DNA of 64,000 bases from Homarus americanus (lineage: Eukaryota; Arthropoda; Malacostraca; Decapoda; Nephropidae), in contig NW_024755006.1 in NCBI RefSeq assembly GCF_018991925.1, positions 119,501 to 183,500 on the forward strand, written 5' to 3'. Positions 34,090 to 43,796 of the stretch are shown here, one piece after another (position 1 is the stretch's first letter; each line of letters starts with the position of its first letter). The notes under the pieces were generated by a model. The model ran no database searches. It was given only the letters and a program-made list of their open reading frames with translations, and was not told the origin of the DNA. Position numbers and translations under genes: made by a program.

Positions 34090-34857
34090 GCGAGGAGTCA
34101 GATTGGTGGTATTATAGCAGACATACTGCAACCTGTTGGACAGATATGAGGTAAACCAATTGTGGGACAGGCCCCTAACGCCGTAATGTTCAAGCTTTGA
34201 AAGGAGGATGGTATGGTCGACAGTATCGAAGGTTTTAGAGAGGTCCAAGAATATACCGACTGTAAACTGATTGTCATCAAAGGAATTTAAGATGTCATTA
34301 GTAAAGGATAGCAGAGCACTCTCAGTCGACCTTCTAACTCTAAATCCAAACTGGGAGTCTGTAAAGATGTCATTGGCATTGCAGAAGGAATTTAGTCTAT
34401 TACATGCTAGCTTTTCCAGTATCTTACTCAAGGCTGGGAGGACTGATATGGGGCGGTAATTCTTGAAGAGACCTTAGTCCCCAGATTTTTTATATGCCGG
34501 GTGGACTTTAGCAATTTTCAGTTTATCAGGAAAGACACCACTAGTGAAGGAGGAGTTACAAATGTGGAGGAGAACAGGTAGTAATAAGTGGGTCACTTTC
34601 TTAATGATGCTCATTGGTATATTGTCTTCGCCTGCTGCTGCATCTTTGGACATTTTTATGATGGCCAGTAATTCATCTGCTGTGACAGGGGATAAGAATA
34701 GTTCATTTTGCTGTCTGTTTTGCAGGTAGGCTCTAAATTCCTCATGGTGATCAGGGATGCTCTCTGCAAGATTTTTGCCAACATTAATAAAATATTCATT
34801 GAAGTGGTTGGCAATGTGGGAGGGTTCCGTTATAACTGAATCGTTTATCATAAAAGC
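34090..34857 (-). pseudogene. LINE reverse transcriptase, N-terminal half with nonsense codon
   Basis: One minus-strand frame from about 34851 to 34090, interrupted once by TAA at 34476-34474 where the family normally has a lysine-like codon just before the NYRPISVL motif (34461-34444). Before the stop are HFNEYFINVGKNLAESI and a PVTADELLAIIK segment. After it come the QFGFR motif (34353-34339) and catalytic block A, FLDLSKTFDTVDH, whose conserved aspartate is at about 34245. The stop sits in otherwise well-kept sequence, so it is a late lesion. Near 34090 a +1 shift moves GVPQGS into another frame. Confidence 0.92.
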
Positions 34858-34894
34858 TGAGTGGGGGCCGAAGGCTGAGTGTTCCTGTTCTGAA

Positions 34895-35172
34895 TAGAAT
34901 TTATGACATTCCAGGTTTTTTACTGTCGCCTGATGCTGACTGGAGCTTATTTGTACAATAGTTACGTCTGGCGTTTCTAACTGCTTGAGTTACTCTATTT
35001 CTGATACTTCGGTAAGCATCACCGAAAGTTATGGGTCTTTTTGCAAATGTCCTTTGGAGTTTGTGTTTTTCCTTTATCATTATCTTAATCTCGCTTGTGA
35101 TATAGGGTTTGGAAATGGATACAGTTTTCACTGACTTAGTCTTGAGCGGGAAGCATTTATCAAAGCAGGTGT
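34895..35172 (-). pseudogene. LINE ORF2 fragment, linker upstream of reverse transcriptase
   Basis: Reading the minus strand, CFDKCFPLKTKSVK leads into a basic, helix-prone stretch with KPYITSEIKIMIKEKHKLQR and NARRNYCTNKLQ. This matches the conserved region between endonuclease and reverse transcriptase in CR1/Jockey-type ORF2 proteins (a 'pW.t.eik.li..K..l' pattern). The frame is lost at the AAAAAA run near 34915, after ASGDSKK; the expected continuation (WNVINS) lies in another frame. Upstream of 35172 the similarity ends abruptly, marking the truncation point. Catalytic endonuclease residues are therefore absent. Confidence 0.85.
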
Positions 35173-35174
35173 GT

Positions 35175-35505
35175 TAAAGAGCCGGAAGAAAGACAATAAT
35201 CAGGCCACACCTTTAATTTAATACACAGGTATGAATCATGAGAAACAGTACATTATTATCTCATTAGGGAAGGTGTAATTTCTCTATAATGCTTTAGTAG
35301 CGAGAAACACCTGTACAGACTCACAACACTCAGGTGATTACGGACAGGTATGAGTTAATTAATTGCTGTGGCTTCAGCTTGTAAGTACACCTGTGCTAAG
35401 AGGCTCATTAATACCTATCTGGTGTCTGTTTTATTACCTTGAGTTCACCACAAATATGTGTAATATTGTATGTGTTTATAAGTATAAATTACATCATTAA
35501 TATAA
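35175..35505. other. Unique interval, nothing recognised
   Basis: About 330 bp between the LINE truncation point and an (AC)n at 35510-35552. It has several ACACCTGT / ACAGGT motifs but no gene. Confidence 0.5.
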
Positions 35506-35507
35506 TT

Positions 35508-35552
35508 TACACACACACACGCACACACACACACACACACACACGCACACAC
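35508..35552. repeat. (AC)n microsatellite with GC variants
   Basis: AC units interrupted twice by ACGCAC. Confidence 0.93.
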
Positions 35553-35646
35553 TCCTCGCTTCCTCAGAGCCACAAACACTGCAAAAGAGAAAACCCCGCC
35601 TTGAAACACACACACTCGGTAAAAAGTACCTATTCACCCTGTGTAT

Positions 35647-35751
35647 GGAACAATATTACACCACGGACGATGGATATTGCGATATGCCCACGGTGAAGTA
35701 TGACCGACGGGCATATCGCAATATTCATCGTCCGTGGTGTCATATTGTTTC
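35647..35751. repeat. Near-perfect 43-bp inverted repeat with 19-nt loop
   Basis: The left arm 35647-35689 pairs with the right arm 35709-35751. Base by base, 40 of 43 positions match. In RNA copied from the plus strand, two of the three exceptions become G-U pairs, leaving a single U-C mismatch. The arms contain CACCACGGACGATG and ATATTGCGATATGCCC. The sequence is not low complexity, so chance is excluded. It could be a pre-miRNA-like hairpin, a small palindromic MITE or a foldback remnant. Confidence 0.95.
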
Positions 35752-36081
35752 ACGTGTGTACACCTAACCTAAAACACTTAACATATTAACCAAACTCACT
35801 TAATTACTACTAAAACCTTACCTATAACACAGATGCTAATAGGAATCTCACTCTCTCTCACTCTCACTCTCTCTCTCTCTCTCTCGGGATACACACAGTG
35901 AGATAAAGTTACACAGACATCACTAGAACGAGTTAACCGCACGAGTTATGTCTCCTTCACCGCCGCCGTCAGGGAGAACAACGGGTTAACACTTCACATA
36001 ATACTGGCGCTCATAACCGCACCTCGGGTATTATTTTGTTCTGGTTAATCCGTTCATAAATTACCTTGAAACATGAGTGTA

Positions 36082-36085
<4 letters not shown>

Positions 36086-36136
<51 letters not shown>
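36086..36136. repeat. (CT)n microsatellite
   Basis: A 50-bp pure CT run; a shorter one is at about 35849-35885. Confidence 0.96.
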
Positions 36137-36139
<3 letters not shown>

Positions 36140-36219
36140 TACACACCTGAATAAAGCCAATTAGTTATCATTTACCTGTAATTGTATCTAGGTGATGGGT
36201 GTTAAGACCAAGACGATGG

Positions 36220-36335
36220 GTTAGGTTAGTTTAGTTTAGGCCAGGTTAGTATAGATTAACATACTCTAATCCAGAATAAGATAGATTACTTTACTCTAGA
36301 TTAGAGTATATTAAATTATCCCAGATTAGATTAAC
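36220..36335. repeat. Degenerate TAGATTA / GGTTAGTTTAG repeat
   Basis: Short diverging units of AGATTA(A/G) and ACTCTA around an AT-rich core. The array grades from TTAGG-like at the left. Confidence 0.6.
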
Positions 36336-36487
36336 AAGTTACGGCAGGCAGTAGTGAGCCGGTGGTTTGTCGTGGTTGCGTGGGGAGATGACGTGATTCA
36401 GTAGGCCAGCTAGCGACCCTCTGTTCCGGAGACCCAGGCCTTGTTATTGATCTTACTGCTTTGTTATTGGCGGGGAGTAGCGACCAA

Positions 36488-36775
36488 GATGGGGAGCAGG
36501 GGGAGATGATGAGGTGGGGAGGGGAGAAGACGAGGGGGTGGGGAGAAGACGAGGTGGGGAGAGGGTAACGAGGCGGAGTGGGGATGACGAGGTGTGGTTG
36601 GGGGTGACGAGGTGGAGTGGGAGGTACGAGGTAGGGTGGGGGGGGGGTAACAAGGTGGGGTTTGGGAGACGAGATGGGGTGTGGAGATGGCAAGTTGGGG
36701 GTGACAAGGTGGATTGGGGAGATGACGAGGTGTAGTGAGAAGACGGGGGGATATGGGGGAGAGAGGTGAGGGAGG
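36488..36775. repeat. GACGAGGTGGGGAG minisatellite (14-24 bp)
   Basis: About 14 imperfect copies of (A)GACGAGGTGGGGAG with GTAACGAGG variants. G-rich on the plus strand. Confidence 0.9.
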
Positions 36776-36887
36776 TAGATAAGGGCGAGAAGGGTCTTTA
36801 CATTAAGAGGCGACACACAATGGTAACTCAGGTTAAGACGAATAAATTCAATTATCTCTAAACATTTCTACAACTGTATTCAACCCA

Positions 36888-36940
36888 ACCTAACCCAACC
36901 TAACCTAACCTAACCTAACCTAACCTAACCTAACCTAATC
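36888..36940. repeat. Interstitial (CCTAA)n
   Basis: About ten units, two of them CCCAA variants. Confidence 0.94.
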
Positions 36941-36975
36941 AACAACTCAAAGACACTTGGTATAGTTCCAATACT

Positions 36976-37240
36976 TACTGATATCGTTTTCAAGGAAGAA
37001 ATACCGCCTGAGAGTTCACTGATATCGTTTTAAGGACAATGCTATTATCTCAAAGGCACTGATATCGTTTTAAAAACTGATCGTCTACAAGGCCCTAATA
37101 TTACCCGAAAGATGCTGATATCGTCCAAAAAAAAACTTAATCGACTATTAAGACTCTTGATATCGCTCTCAAAGGCCCTGATATCGTCCCGAAGACCCTG
37201 ATATCGTCCCGAAGGCTCTGATATTATCGTCTCCAGGGAT
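36976..37240. repeat. Diverged CTGATATCGTTTTAAGG array
   Basis: Eight to nine GATATCGT cores at irregular 20-50 bp spacing, with AAGGCCCT or AAGGCTCT linkers. It looks like an old tandem array losing register. Confidence 0.85.
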
Positions 37241-37426
37241 TCAGTGTTGTTTCAAGGTATAAGAGGGAGGAGAGACGCGAGCCGGGACCAGCAGAAGCGG
37301 CGGCCTCACACACCGGATGTGGTATCAGATTCCCAAACTGGCATACCACTACGGGGTTAAGAGAGGAGAGGACAGGGTAGAAGGGAGGGAGGGAGGGCGG
37401 TTCAGGTGCTTATAATTCACCGTCAT

Positions 37427-37573
37427 GCGATGTTCAATTGTTTCCGCTGGTGCTGTGATCGTGGTACTTATTGTGGCGATGTTCAATTGTTTCCGCTGGT
37501 GTTGTGATCGTGGTACTTATTGTGGCGATGTTCAATTGTTTCCGCTGGTGTTGTGATCGTGGTACTTATTGCG
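37427..37573. repeat. 49-bp array, three copies
   Basis: Copies begin at 37427, 37476 and 37525 and are almost identical: the first has a single C/T difference and the last ends in C instead of G. Core GCGATGTTCAATTGTTTCCG. The near-identity implies recent amplification. Confidence 0.97.
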
Positions 37574-37589
37574 ACGTCACGCGATGTGT

Positions 37590-38370
37590 AAACAGGGTAA
37601 AAAAAAACAGAGAATATTGGTAATGAGGAAATAAAGAAGAATATAAGAAGGCAAAGGCAAAAAGAGCAAAGATCAAGTCTGAGGAAGAGGAAAGGATGAT
37701 GTAATGATAATAGAAATAATGAGGAAGAGAATAAATAATAGAAGAAGAAGAAGAAACGGGGGGAGAGAGAGAACGAGAGGTAGCTGACTGGAGTGGAGGG
37801 GAAGCCGAGCGTCGGACTCACATGGCAGCTGAACGATAATAAGACCCGCTGCGGACATAATGACATAACAAAGACAACATTAAGTTTTCCTCGCTTCTCC
37901 CAACACCAACATTAACTTAAGACAAACTAAACTCTACACAAAAAAAAAACCTTACGACAGATTTTTTTCTCACGTAATCAACTAACTTAATCATAAGAGA
38001 ATAACGATGTAAAATGTTATCAGAATTACGCAATAACAGTAAATTTCAACTAGACGTCAACTGCCTCCTCCTGATTACCAAAGGTTCATGAGATTAAATT
38101 TTTCTCAGCCAATAATAAGATTAATTAAACTCAATCTCAAAAAAGACTTCGTAAAATGGCATCTAAAATCTACCTGAGAATTTACCTTTACTACACACGT
38201 TCACAGACAAACTTTGGTACTTATATAAATCAGAATTTCTTAATATATTTTATTTAAGAGTGACTCACCGGACAAAATGGCGACATAATTAAGCTGGGAC
38301 TTTACCGTATATATTATCCTTTATCTTAATATTTTGTAAAGGAGGAAAATTAAGGTCAAAATAACTGTTA
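37590..38370. other. A-rich unique interval, nothing recognised
   Basis: About 780 bp, A/G-rich at left then AT-rich. Minus-strand frames at 37483-37866 are compositional. I see no gene. Confidence 0.5.
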
Positions 38371-38458
38371 ACTCATAGCAGGGAATAAGAGAGAAAACTG
38401 AAGAACATAAGGAAATAATACGTGAAAGAGAATAACAAAAAGTAAACAACACAAACAA

Positions 38459-38630
38459 ATACAAAGGTGATGAGATAAACAAACACAAATATTAGGTAAA
38501 CAAACACAAATATTAGGTAAACAAACACAAATATTAGGTAAACAAACACAAATATTAGGTAAAAACAGAAATATAGAAAAAAAACAAATATTAGGTTAAC
38601 AAACACAGCTCAGGTAAAACAAACACAATA
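38459..38630. repeat. TAGGTAAACAAACACAAATAT 21-bp array
   Basis: Four clean copies and several decayed ones. Period 21 keeps a minus-strand Phe/Val/Leu frame open; not a gene. Confidence 0.93.
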
Positions 38631-39049
38631 AACCACAACAACAACATAATAAAACAGATGACTAAAACAAGCATCGAACACCACTGTCAACACAAACAAC
38701 TATTTACTCTAACCTTCTGCATTGTTTATGTTGATAATAATCCACAGCCGTTCACCATCCACACATCCGGATACGTCGCGAACGCCCTTACACGCTTGGG
38801 TTAATTCATTATATTTTACCCACATACGCATTCGCCGTCCATGCAAAACCTATGTATGTATAAGATTATGTATGTGTGTGTGTGTATGTATGTATCAAAG
38901 CCATTACACACGCACACACGTATTACCAACTCAAATAACACTCTTCTTGGTAATTAATACGAGAGATTAGGTTAATTTGGTATTTAGTTAGAGACTGTTG
39001 GGAAAAATTACACTCGGGGAGGCGTTAGGGAAGGTAGTGTTGTTGGAGA

Positions 39050-39082
39050 GGGGGGGGGGGGGGGGGGGAGAGAGAGAGAGAT
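39050..39082. repeat. G-run of 19 followed by (GA)n
   Basis: A run of 19 consecutive G at 39050-39068 followed by seven GA units. Very long G homopolymers are rare in finished genomes; the exact length should be doubted. Confidence 0.9.
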
Positions 39083-39174
39083 ACGTTACTCGCTCACATT
39101 ATGGGGTCATGTTCGTCAGCGCGGGAAGCTTCAACAAGCGACAGTAATAGCAAGGTTCCTCAGCTTCCTCCCAC

Positions 39175-39695
39175 AGCTGCGTTACTGCTGCTGTTACTGC
39201 TGTATTAGGAATGCTGTTACTGATGCTGTTACTGCTGTATTAGAGATGCTGTTACTGCTGCTGTTACTGCTGTATTAGGGATGCTGTTACTGCTGTATTA
39301 GAGATGCTGTTACTGCTGTATTAGGGATGCTGTTACTGCTGCTATTGCTGCTGTATTAGGGATGCTGTTACTGCTGCTGTTACTGCTGTATTAGGATGCT
39401 GTTACTGCTTGTATTAGGGCTGCTGTTACTGATGCTGTTACTGCTGTATTAGGGATGTTACTGCTGTTTAGGGATGCTGTTACTGCTGTATTAGGGCTGC
39501 TGTTACTGCTGCTGTTACTGCTGTATTAGGGATGCTGTTACTGCTGTATTAGGGATGCTGTTACTGCTGTATTAGGCTGCTGTTACTGATGCTGTTACTG
39601 CATTAGGGATGCTGTTACTGCTGTATTAGCTGCTGTTACTGATGCTGTTACTGCTGTATTAGGATGCTGTTACTGCTGCTGTTACTGCTGTATTA
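39175..39695. repeat. GCTGTTACTGCTGTATTAGGGAT minisatellite, left part
   Basis: About 22 copies of a unit of 21-24 bp (or twofold variants) made of GCTGTTACTGCT and GTATTAGGGAT blocks. The array is cut at 39695 by the 3-kb element and resumes at about 42704 with the same unit. Confidence 0.95.
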
Positions 39696-40029
39696 GTAGG
39701 GTGTCATACGGAGGCGAATTTTTTTTTTTTTGGCATCGGCTATGGTATTAATGATGTAGTTCTATGTACAGAGAATCATGGCGATATCTTCGAATTTGAA
39801 AGGATTTTCATTTTTTATACTGGTAATTTAACTTGAAATCTTATGAAAATTCAGTATTCCCACCCTTTTACCAACACCACTAAATAGCTTATTTAAAGTA
39901 AAATAAATGTATCGGGTTAATTTATTGGGATGAAATGATCCCAGAATAATTAGAAACGAATGATCTTGACACATTATTAAATTTAATAGTATTCCTTTAG
40001 AAAACAAAATCATAAAACTAAAAGCGGTT

Positions 40030-42416
40030 TTACTACTACGACCCGGTGTTGCTGCACACCACCGAGCATATCTTTCTTGCTTCTGTTTCTACTGTCTCCC
40101 TGCTGACCACACAGGCTCGGATGTAGCCTTCCCTCCTCTCCCTGGCTGTGCATGACTTCCTGGCCTCGCTCACTTGCTGTACACACAACGCTCTGCTACT
40201 CTGGGTGTCGCGAGGGGCACAGGCAGGGACATGCATGGGGTTGTCAGGAAAGCTCTGACTTGAACATTGGTAGAGGCTGCAGGTAGAGGGCTCACTGCCA
40301 GCCTGGATGTTATCCAGATCTATGAGATCAGTGAGGGTCTTGGCACCTAGATTGACTGGGAGTCTTCCTGACCCTGAAAATCGTCACCAAACTGATTCGT
40401 CATACTTGAATCTCTCCTCATAAAATCTCATATCCAGATCTTTGACTGCCACTCTTCTCTCATCCTCATCCTTACTGCAGAGCATTGTCTGCGTTTTGCC
40501 TCAGGATGACACCAGAAGATCTCCTCACAGTCTGCTCACAATCTGACAGCTACTCTTGACTCCTCAAGGAGCTCAAGCTGGAAGAACATGCCTCGGACCC
40601 CCCGGAGGGGGAACAGTGACGACGCGGGTGTTGAACCAATTTGGCAAGTAGACACTCACGATGAATAGGACAATAAGTCTCAGGTTGTGAAGCTGGTTCC
40701 CTTTCCGATTTATGATGAGCGACCAAATTCTGCAGAACCTGAGAGCCGTTGTGAGCCACCTAGAATGTGAGACTGGACCCTATCTGCAGGTAAGCAAGTC
40801 TATCAGGCATGACCCCAGTTTTGATGGCACTGCAAATCATGTAACCATAGTATTGGTCGGCGTGCTCAGGTCATTAATGACAGTATAATGCAAGCTCAAC
40901 GATGGAGGGGCCAACTGTGATTTTTCAAAGCTCGGATTTATTTCTAACTCAGTGGCAGGAGTCAGCATCTTGCCAGAGGACCAGACCATCTGTTGTTTTG
41001 AAGGGGAGTGCTGCCATCAGCTCCTGGATCAGATGTCTAGTGGCAGCTCGTTGGTGTGGAGGTCTGAAACAATCCAGACCAGCTTCCTCCCAATCTTCCG
41101 CTCTATCACTGCTGTGACCCCCCTTGCCCACCCTGTGTTCGTGTTGGTGCTGTCCTCAATGGCCTGCAGGGTCTGGTCCCCACGTTCCTCTTTCTGAGCC
41201 AGTTCTGTGTATCTGCCACTATCTCATGGTTTCCTGATGTCATCTTTCTCTGGAGTGAAATGCCACAAATACTTCCCTCCTGGTTCACTGCAGCAGGGAG
41301 TAGTGTTCCTCCTTCACCATGGCAGAGACAACGTGAGGCTCCAACTTTCCGCGACACTTTTGTGTCATCCCTTCTCCATCAAGAACAAACAATTGATTCC
41401 ATTTCTCTTATCCCTTATAAAGCTCACTCTTCTGGGTTATGACAGGATTTCTCCTGGAAGCTCCTTACTTTATTTATGATCTATCACCAGGTGAACATCA
41501 TCAGGTGTTATCAAACCACCGTCAACCCAGGCAGCTGTTGCTATCTCTGCAGTTTCTACTCTGAGACCAGTGTGGTGTACATGCCAGCCAGAGAGCTATA
41601 CTCAGGATATACCCTATTTCAAATCCTTTATGCCTGGAAGGTTTGGGATCGTGTTACCTGGAGTTAGGACAAAATCACCATTCTCCTAGTCAGCACTCGG
41701 ATCAGCCATGGGAAGTCATTTAAACTCTGAATCAGCTTGACTCCAATCATCGGCCTTTTACCTCACCCTGGGCCTTCTCTAAGTCACTACTCCAACAACT
41801 CTTCTCCTCTTCTAAATATACTCTCGTGGCAACCTCTGTCTCTTGAATAAGAATATCTTGGCTAGAAAACAGAGCCCTATACTTGATCTTCTCTCTCTGT
41901 GCTTTGACAAATGCCAGTTCAGATCACAGGAATCTTCTTCAGTTCACGCTTGCAAATACCTACAGAGATGTGGGCGCCAGATTTAGTCTGATCGCGTAAA
42001 CTCAGGACCCAGAAACAATTGGGCACTTGCAAGTAATTATGTCAAATAACTGGTCCAATTTCGCCTTAAAACTGTCCTTAACTGCAAGTTTTCACTCTCC
42101 CAGAGAATATCTCTTGCACTAACTAGCTGTGATCCTCTCCTCAATCTTCTTCTGACTTGTTATGACTGGAGGCTTGGGCAGGCGTTAGCCAGGTGTACTG
42201 TGCCGGAACAGCTTTGGTCCATATCACCCAGCAATGTCTTTGTTTTGTGTAAGTTCTTTGGTTCTTTTCACTTTGATTTTGCCTGATTTAAAACACCGTA
42301 TCTCAAAGCACATCTCTCAATGTAGGCAACTCCGACTTCAGGAGCTCTCTCCCAGACTTAAGATAAGCTGAGATGGCTGGTTTTTGGTTCCTCGTCACAG
42401 CACAAGCAGCCATCAT
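40030..42416 (-). pseudogene. Decayed gene of a widespread unnamed invertebrate family, candidate transposase
   Basis: I recognise this by family memory, not by search. In order on the minus strand: ATG at 42416 or 42413 followed by NQKPAISAYLKSG and SELPTLRDVL (to about 42306); a block at 41169-41035 with EDSTNTNTGWARG, IERKIGRKLVWIV and DLHTNELPL; NLRLIVLFIVSVYLPNWFN (40686-40630); KDEDERRVAVKDLDMRFYEE (about 40480-40410); and a C-terminal block with DTQSS...RREGYIRACVVSRE (to about 40036). This is the block order of an uncharacterised protein of several hundred residues that I recall from many arthropod and cnidarian annotations. Stops and frameshifts lie between nearly all blocks, including TGA directly after the NELPL block. 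The invariant D and H of 'DST.TNTG' and 'LHTNELPL' hint at an RNase-H-like fold; this is inference. Confidence 0.65.
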
Positions 42417-42445
42417 AAATATTATCAACTTATAAATGCATCAGA

Positions 42446-42475
42446 ATCTGAAACGGGAAAAAAATATTGTTAGTT
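42446..42475 (-). promoter_or_regulatory. Possible 3' splice site upstream of the decayed gene's ATG
   Basis: On the minus strand a T-rich run leads to CCCGTTTCAG ending at 42448, about 32 bp before the ATG. This resembles a polypyrimidine tract and acceptor, so the parent gene may have had a 5' UTR intron. No donor is assigned. Confidence 0.3.
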
Positions 42476-42703
42476 GGGTTGTTAAGAGTAAGTCGAAAGC
42501 ATGTTCACTATTTGAGTATAATGCACTAAATACTGGCTATTACGTTAGATTTTCGATAAATTTCACTAAAAATTTACCTAGCAAAAGGTTGCAAAATATT
42601 GAAACTGAAATTATTTTCTGTTTATATACACTAAAATCTACCAAAAAAGTGATGGGCCATTAGTTTTAGCTGATCTTCCCTCCTATGACACACCCTACGT
42701 GTA

Positions 42704-42770
42704 TTAAGGATGCTGTTATTGCTGTATTAGGGATGCTGTTACTGCTGCTGTTACTGACGCCGTTATTGCT
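42704..42770. repeat. GCTGTTACTGCTGTATTAGGGAT minisatellite, right part
   Basis: Two to three copies of the same unit as at 39175-39695, followed by decayed GCTGTTA-like copies to about 42850. Confidence 0.93.
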
Positions 42771-42884
42771 GGGTTCAGACCTAGTTACTGGTGCTGTTAC
42801 TCCGGTGTTATTAATGATGGTGTTATTACTGCTGCCACAACTGTTAGTGATGTAATAAAACTATTCTTACCACCGCAATTGTTA

Positions 42885-43190
42885 TTATTACCACCACCAC
42901 CACCAACCACCATCTCCATCACCACCATTCCCATCACCACCACCAACCACCATCACCACCAACCACCATCACCAACAACACCACCAACCACCATTCCTAT
43001 CACTACCACCATATTACCAGCCACCATTACCGTCACCACTACCAGTATCAACTTCACCACCATCATCACAAACAACCACCACCACCAACCACCATCACCA
43101 ACCACCATCACCACCAACAACCATCACCAACCACCATCACCACCAACAACCATCACCAACAACACTCACCACCACCAACCACATATTAAT
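42885..43190. repeat. (CAC)(CAT)(CAA) trinucleotide array
   Basis: About 300 bp of ACCACCAACCACCATCACCA units. Confidence 0.93.
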
Positions 43191-43238
43191 CTAATTTGCA
43201 TAACTAACTCACATAAATAAAACTGTCCATAATATTAA

Positions 43239-43420
43239 GATGATACCAAGTGCCTTCTGATACCAAGTGCCTCCTGATACCAAGTGCTTCCTGATACCAA
43301 GTGCCTCCTGACACAAGTGCCTCCTGATACCAAGTGCCTCCTGATACCAAGTGCCTCCTGATACCAAGTGCCTCCTGATACCAAGTGCCTCCTGATACCA
43401 AGTGCTTCCTGACACCACCT
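43239..43420. repeat. GATACCAAGTGCCTCCT 17-bp array
   Basis: Ten to eleven copies of a 17-bp unit with few changes (TTCC for CTCC in three, one GACAC deletion). Low divergence suggests a young array. Confidence 0.97.
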
Positions 43421-43642
43421 TATATAACTATACCTTATATATACGTCATGTTCATATATGTAGTGAAGACTCATCAATATTATTATATCACTATACCATA
43501 TAATATACACGTGTATATACACACACACACACACGAGTATAGCTTCTTTTACCCAGGAAGGTGAGGACCATATGTGTGTGTGTGTGTGTGTGTACAGGCA
43601 CTCACATAACGAATAATAATTATGATAATTAAGAAGAAAAAA

Positions 43643-43690
43643 AAGAAAAAGAAAGAAGAAGAAGAAGAAGAAGAAGAAGAAGAAGAAGAA
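43643..43690. repeat. (GAA)n microsatellite
   Basis: About twelve GAA units after an A-rich purine run; (GAA)n can form triplex DNA. Confidence 0.95.
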
Positions 43691-43796
43691 TATAAACAAT
43701 GAACTAAATAGGCGTCAAGAGGAGGAGGAAGACGAAGGATACGACAAGGAGTAAAGGAGTGTCTCGTAGGACGCCCTTATGTGTGTGAGGGGCGTG

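Larger units (their letters stand above)
32848..35175 (-). mobile_element. 5'-truncated non-LTR retrotransposon (CR1/Jockey-type LINE)
   Basis: A 2.3-kb minus-strand element. From 5' to 3' it keeps the end of the linker before reverse transcriptase, the fingers-palm-thumb reverse transcriptase and the C-terminal region with its R..NLRH-like motif. A 3' UTR of roughly 390 bp then ends near 32848 in ATT trinucleotides. The apurinic endonuclease domain and ORF1 are missing: sequence identity stops at about 35172, which is typical of 5' truncation during target-primed reverse transcription. The reading frame is broken by several frameshifts and one nonsense codon, so the copy is dead. Family assignment rests on motif style (LDLSKTFDTVDH, GVPQGSILGP, FADD) and could equally be CR1, Daphne or Jockey. 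No clear target-site duplication is visible. Confidence 0.93.
39696..42698 (-). mobile_element. 3.0-kb TIR-bounded element inserted in a minisatellite
   Basis: The left end reads GTAGGGTGTCATACGGAGG (from 39696) and the right end, reverse-complemented, reads GTAGGGTGTGTCATAGGAGG (from 42698). These are inverted repeats of about 19-20 bp differing by a 2-nt and a 1-nt indel. The flanks are CTGTATTA (39688-39695) and GTGTATTA (42699-42706), a possible 8-bp target duplication with one mismatch, though the host array itself is repetitive. The element splits an otherwise continuous minisatellite, so it is an insertion. It contains one decayed minus-strand gene. TIR and duplication lengths would fit hAT-like or P-like transposons; I cannot assign a superfamily. 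Confidence 0.72.

Noticed and set aside
40902..41667. Plus-strand frames of 60-90 codons inside the 3-kb element
   Set aside because: They are antisense shadows of the decayed minus-strand gene, whose recognisable blocks lie on the other strand.
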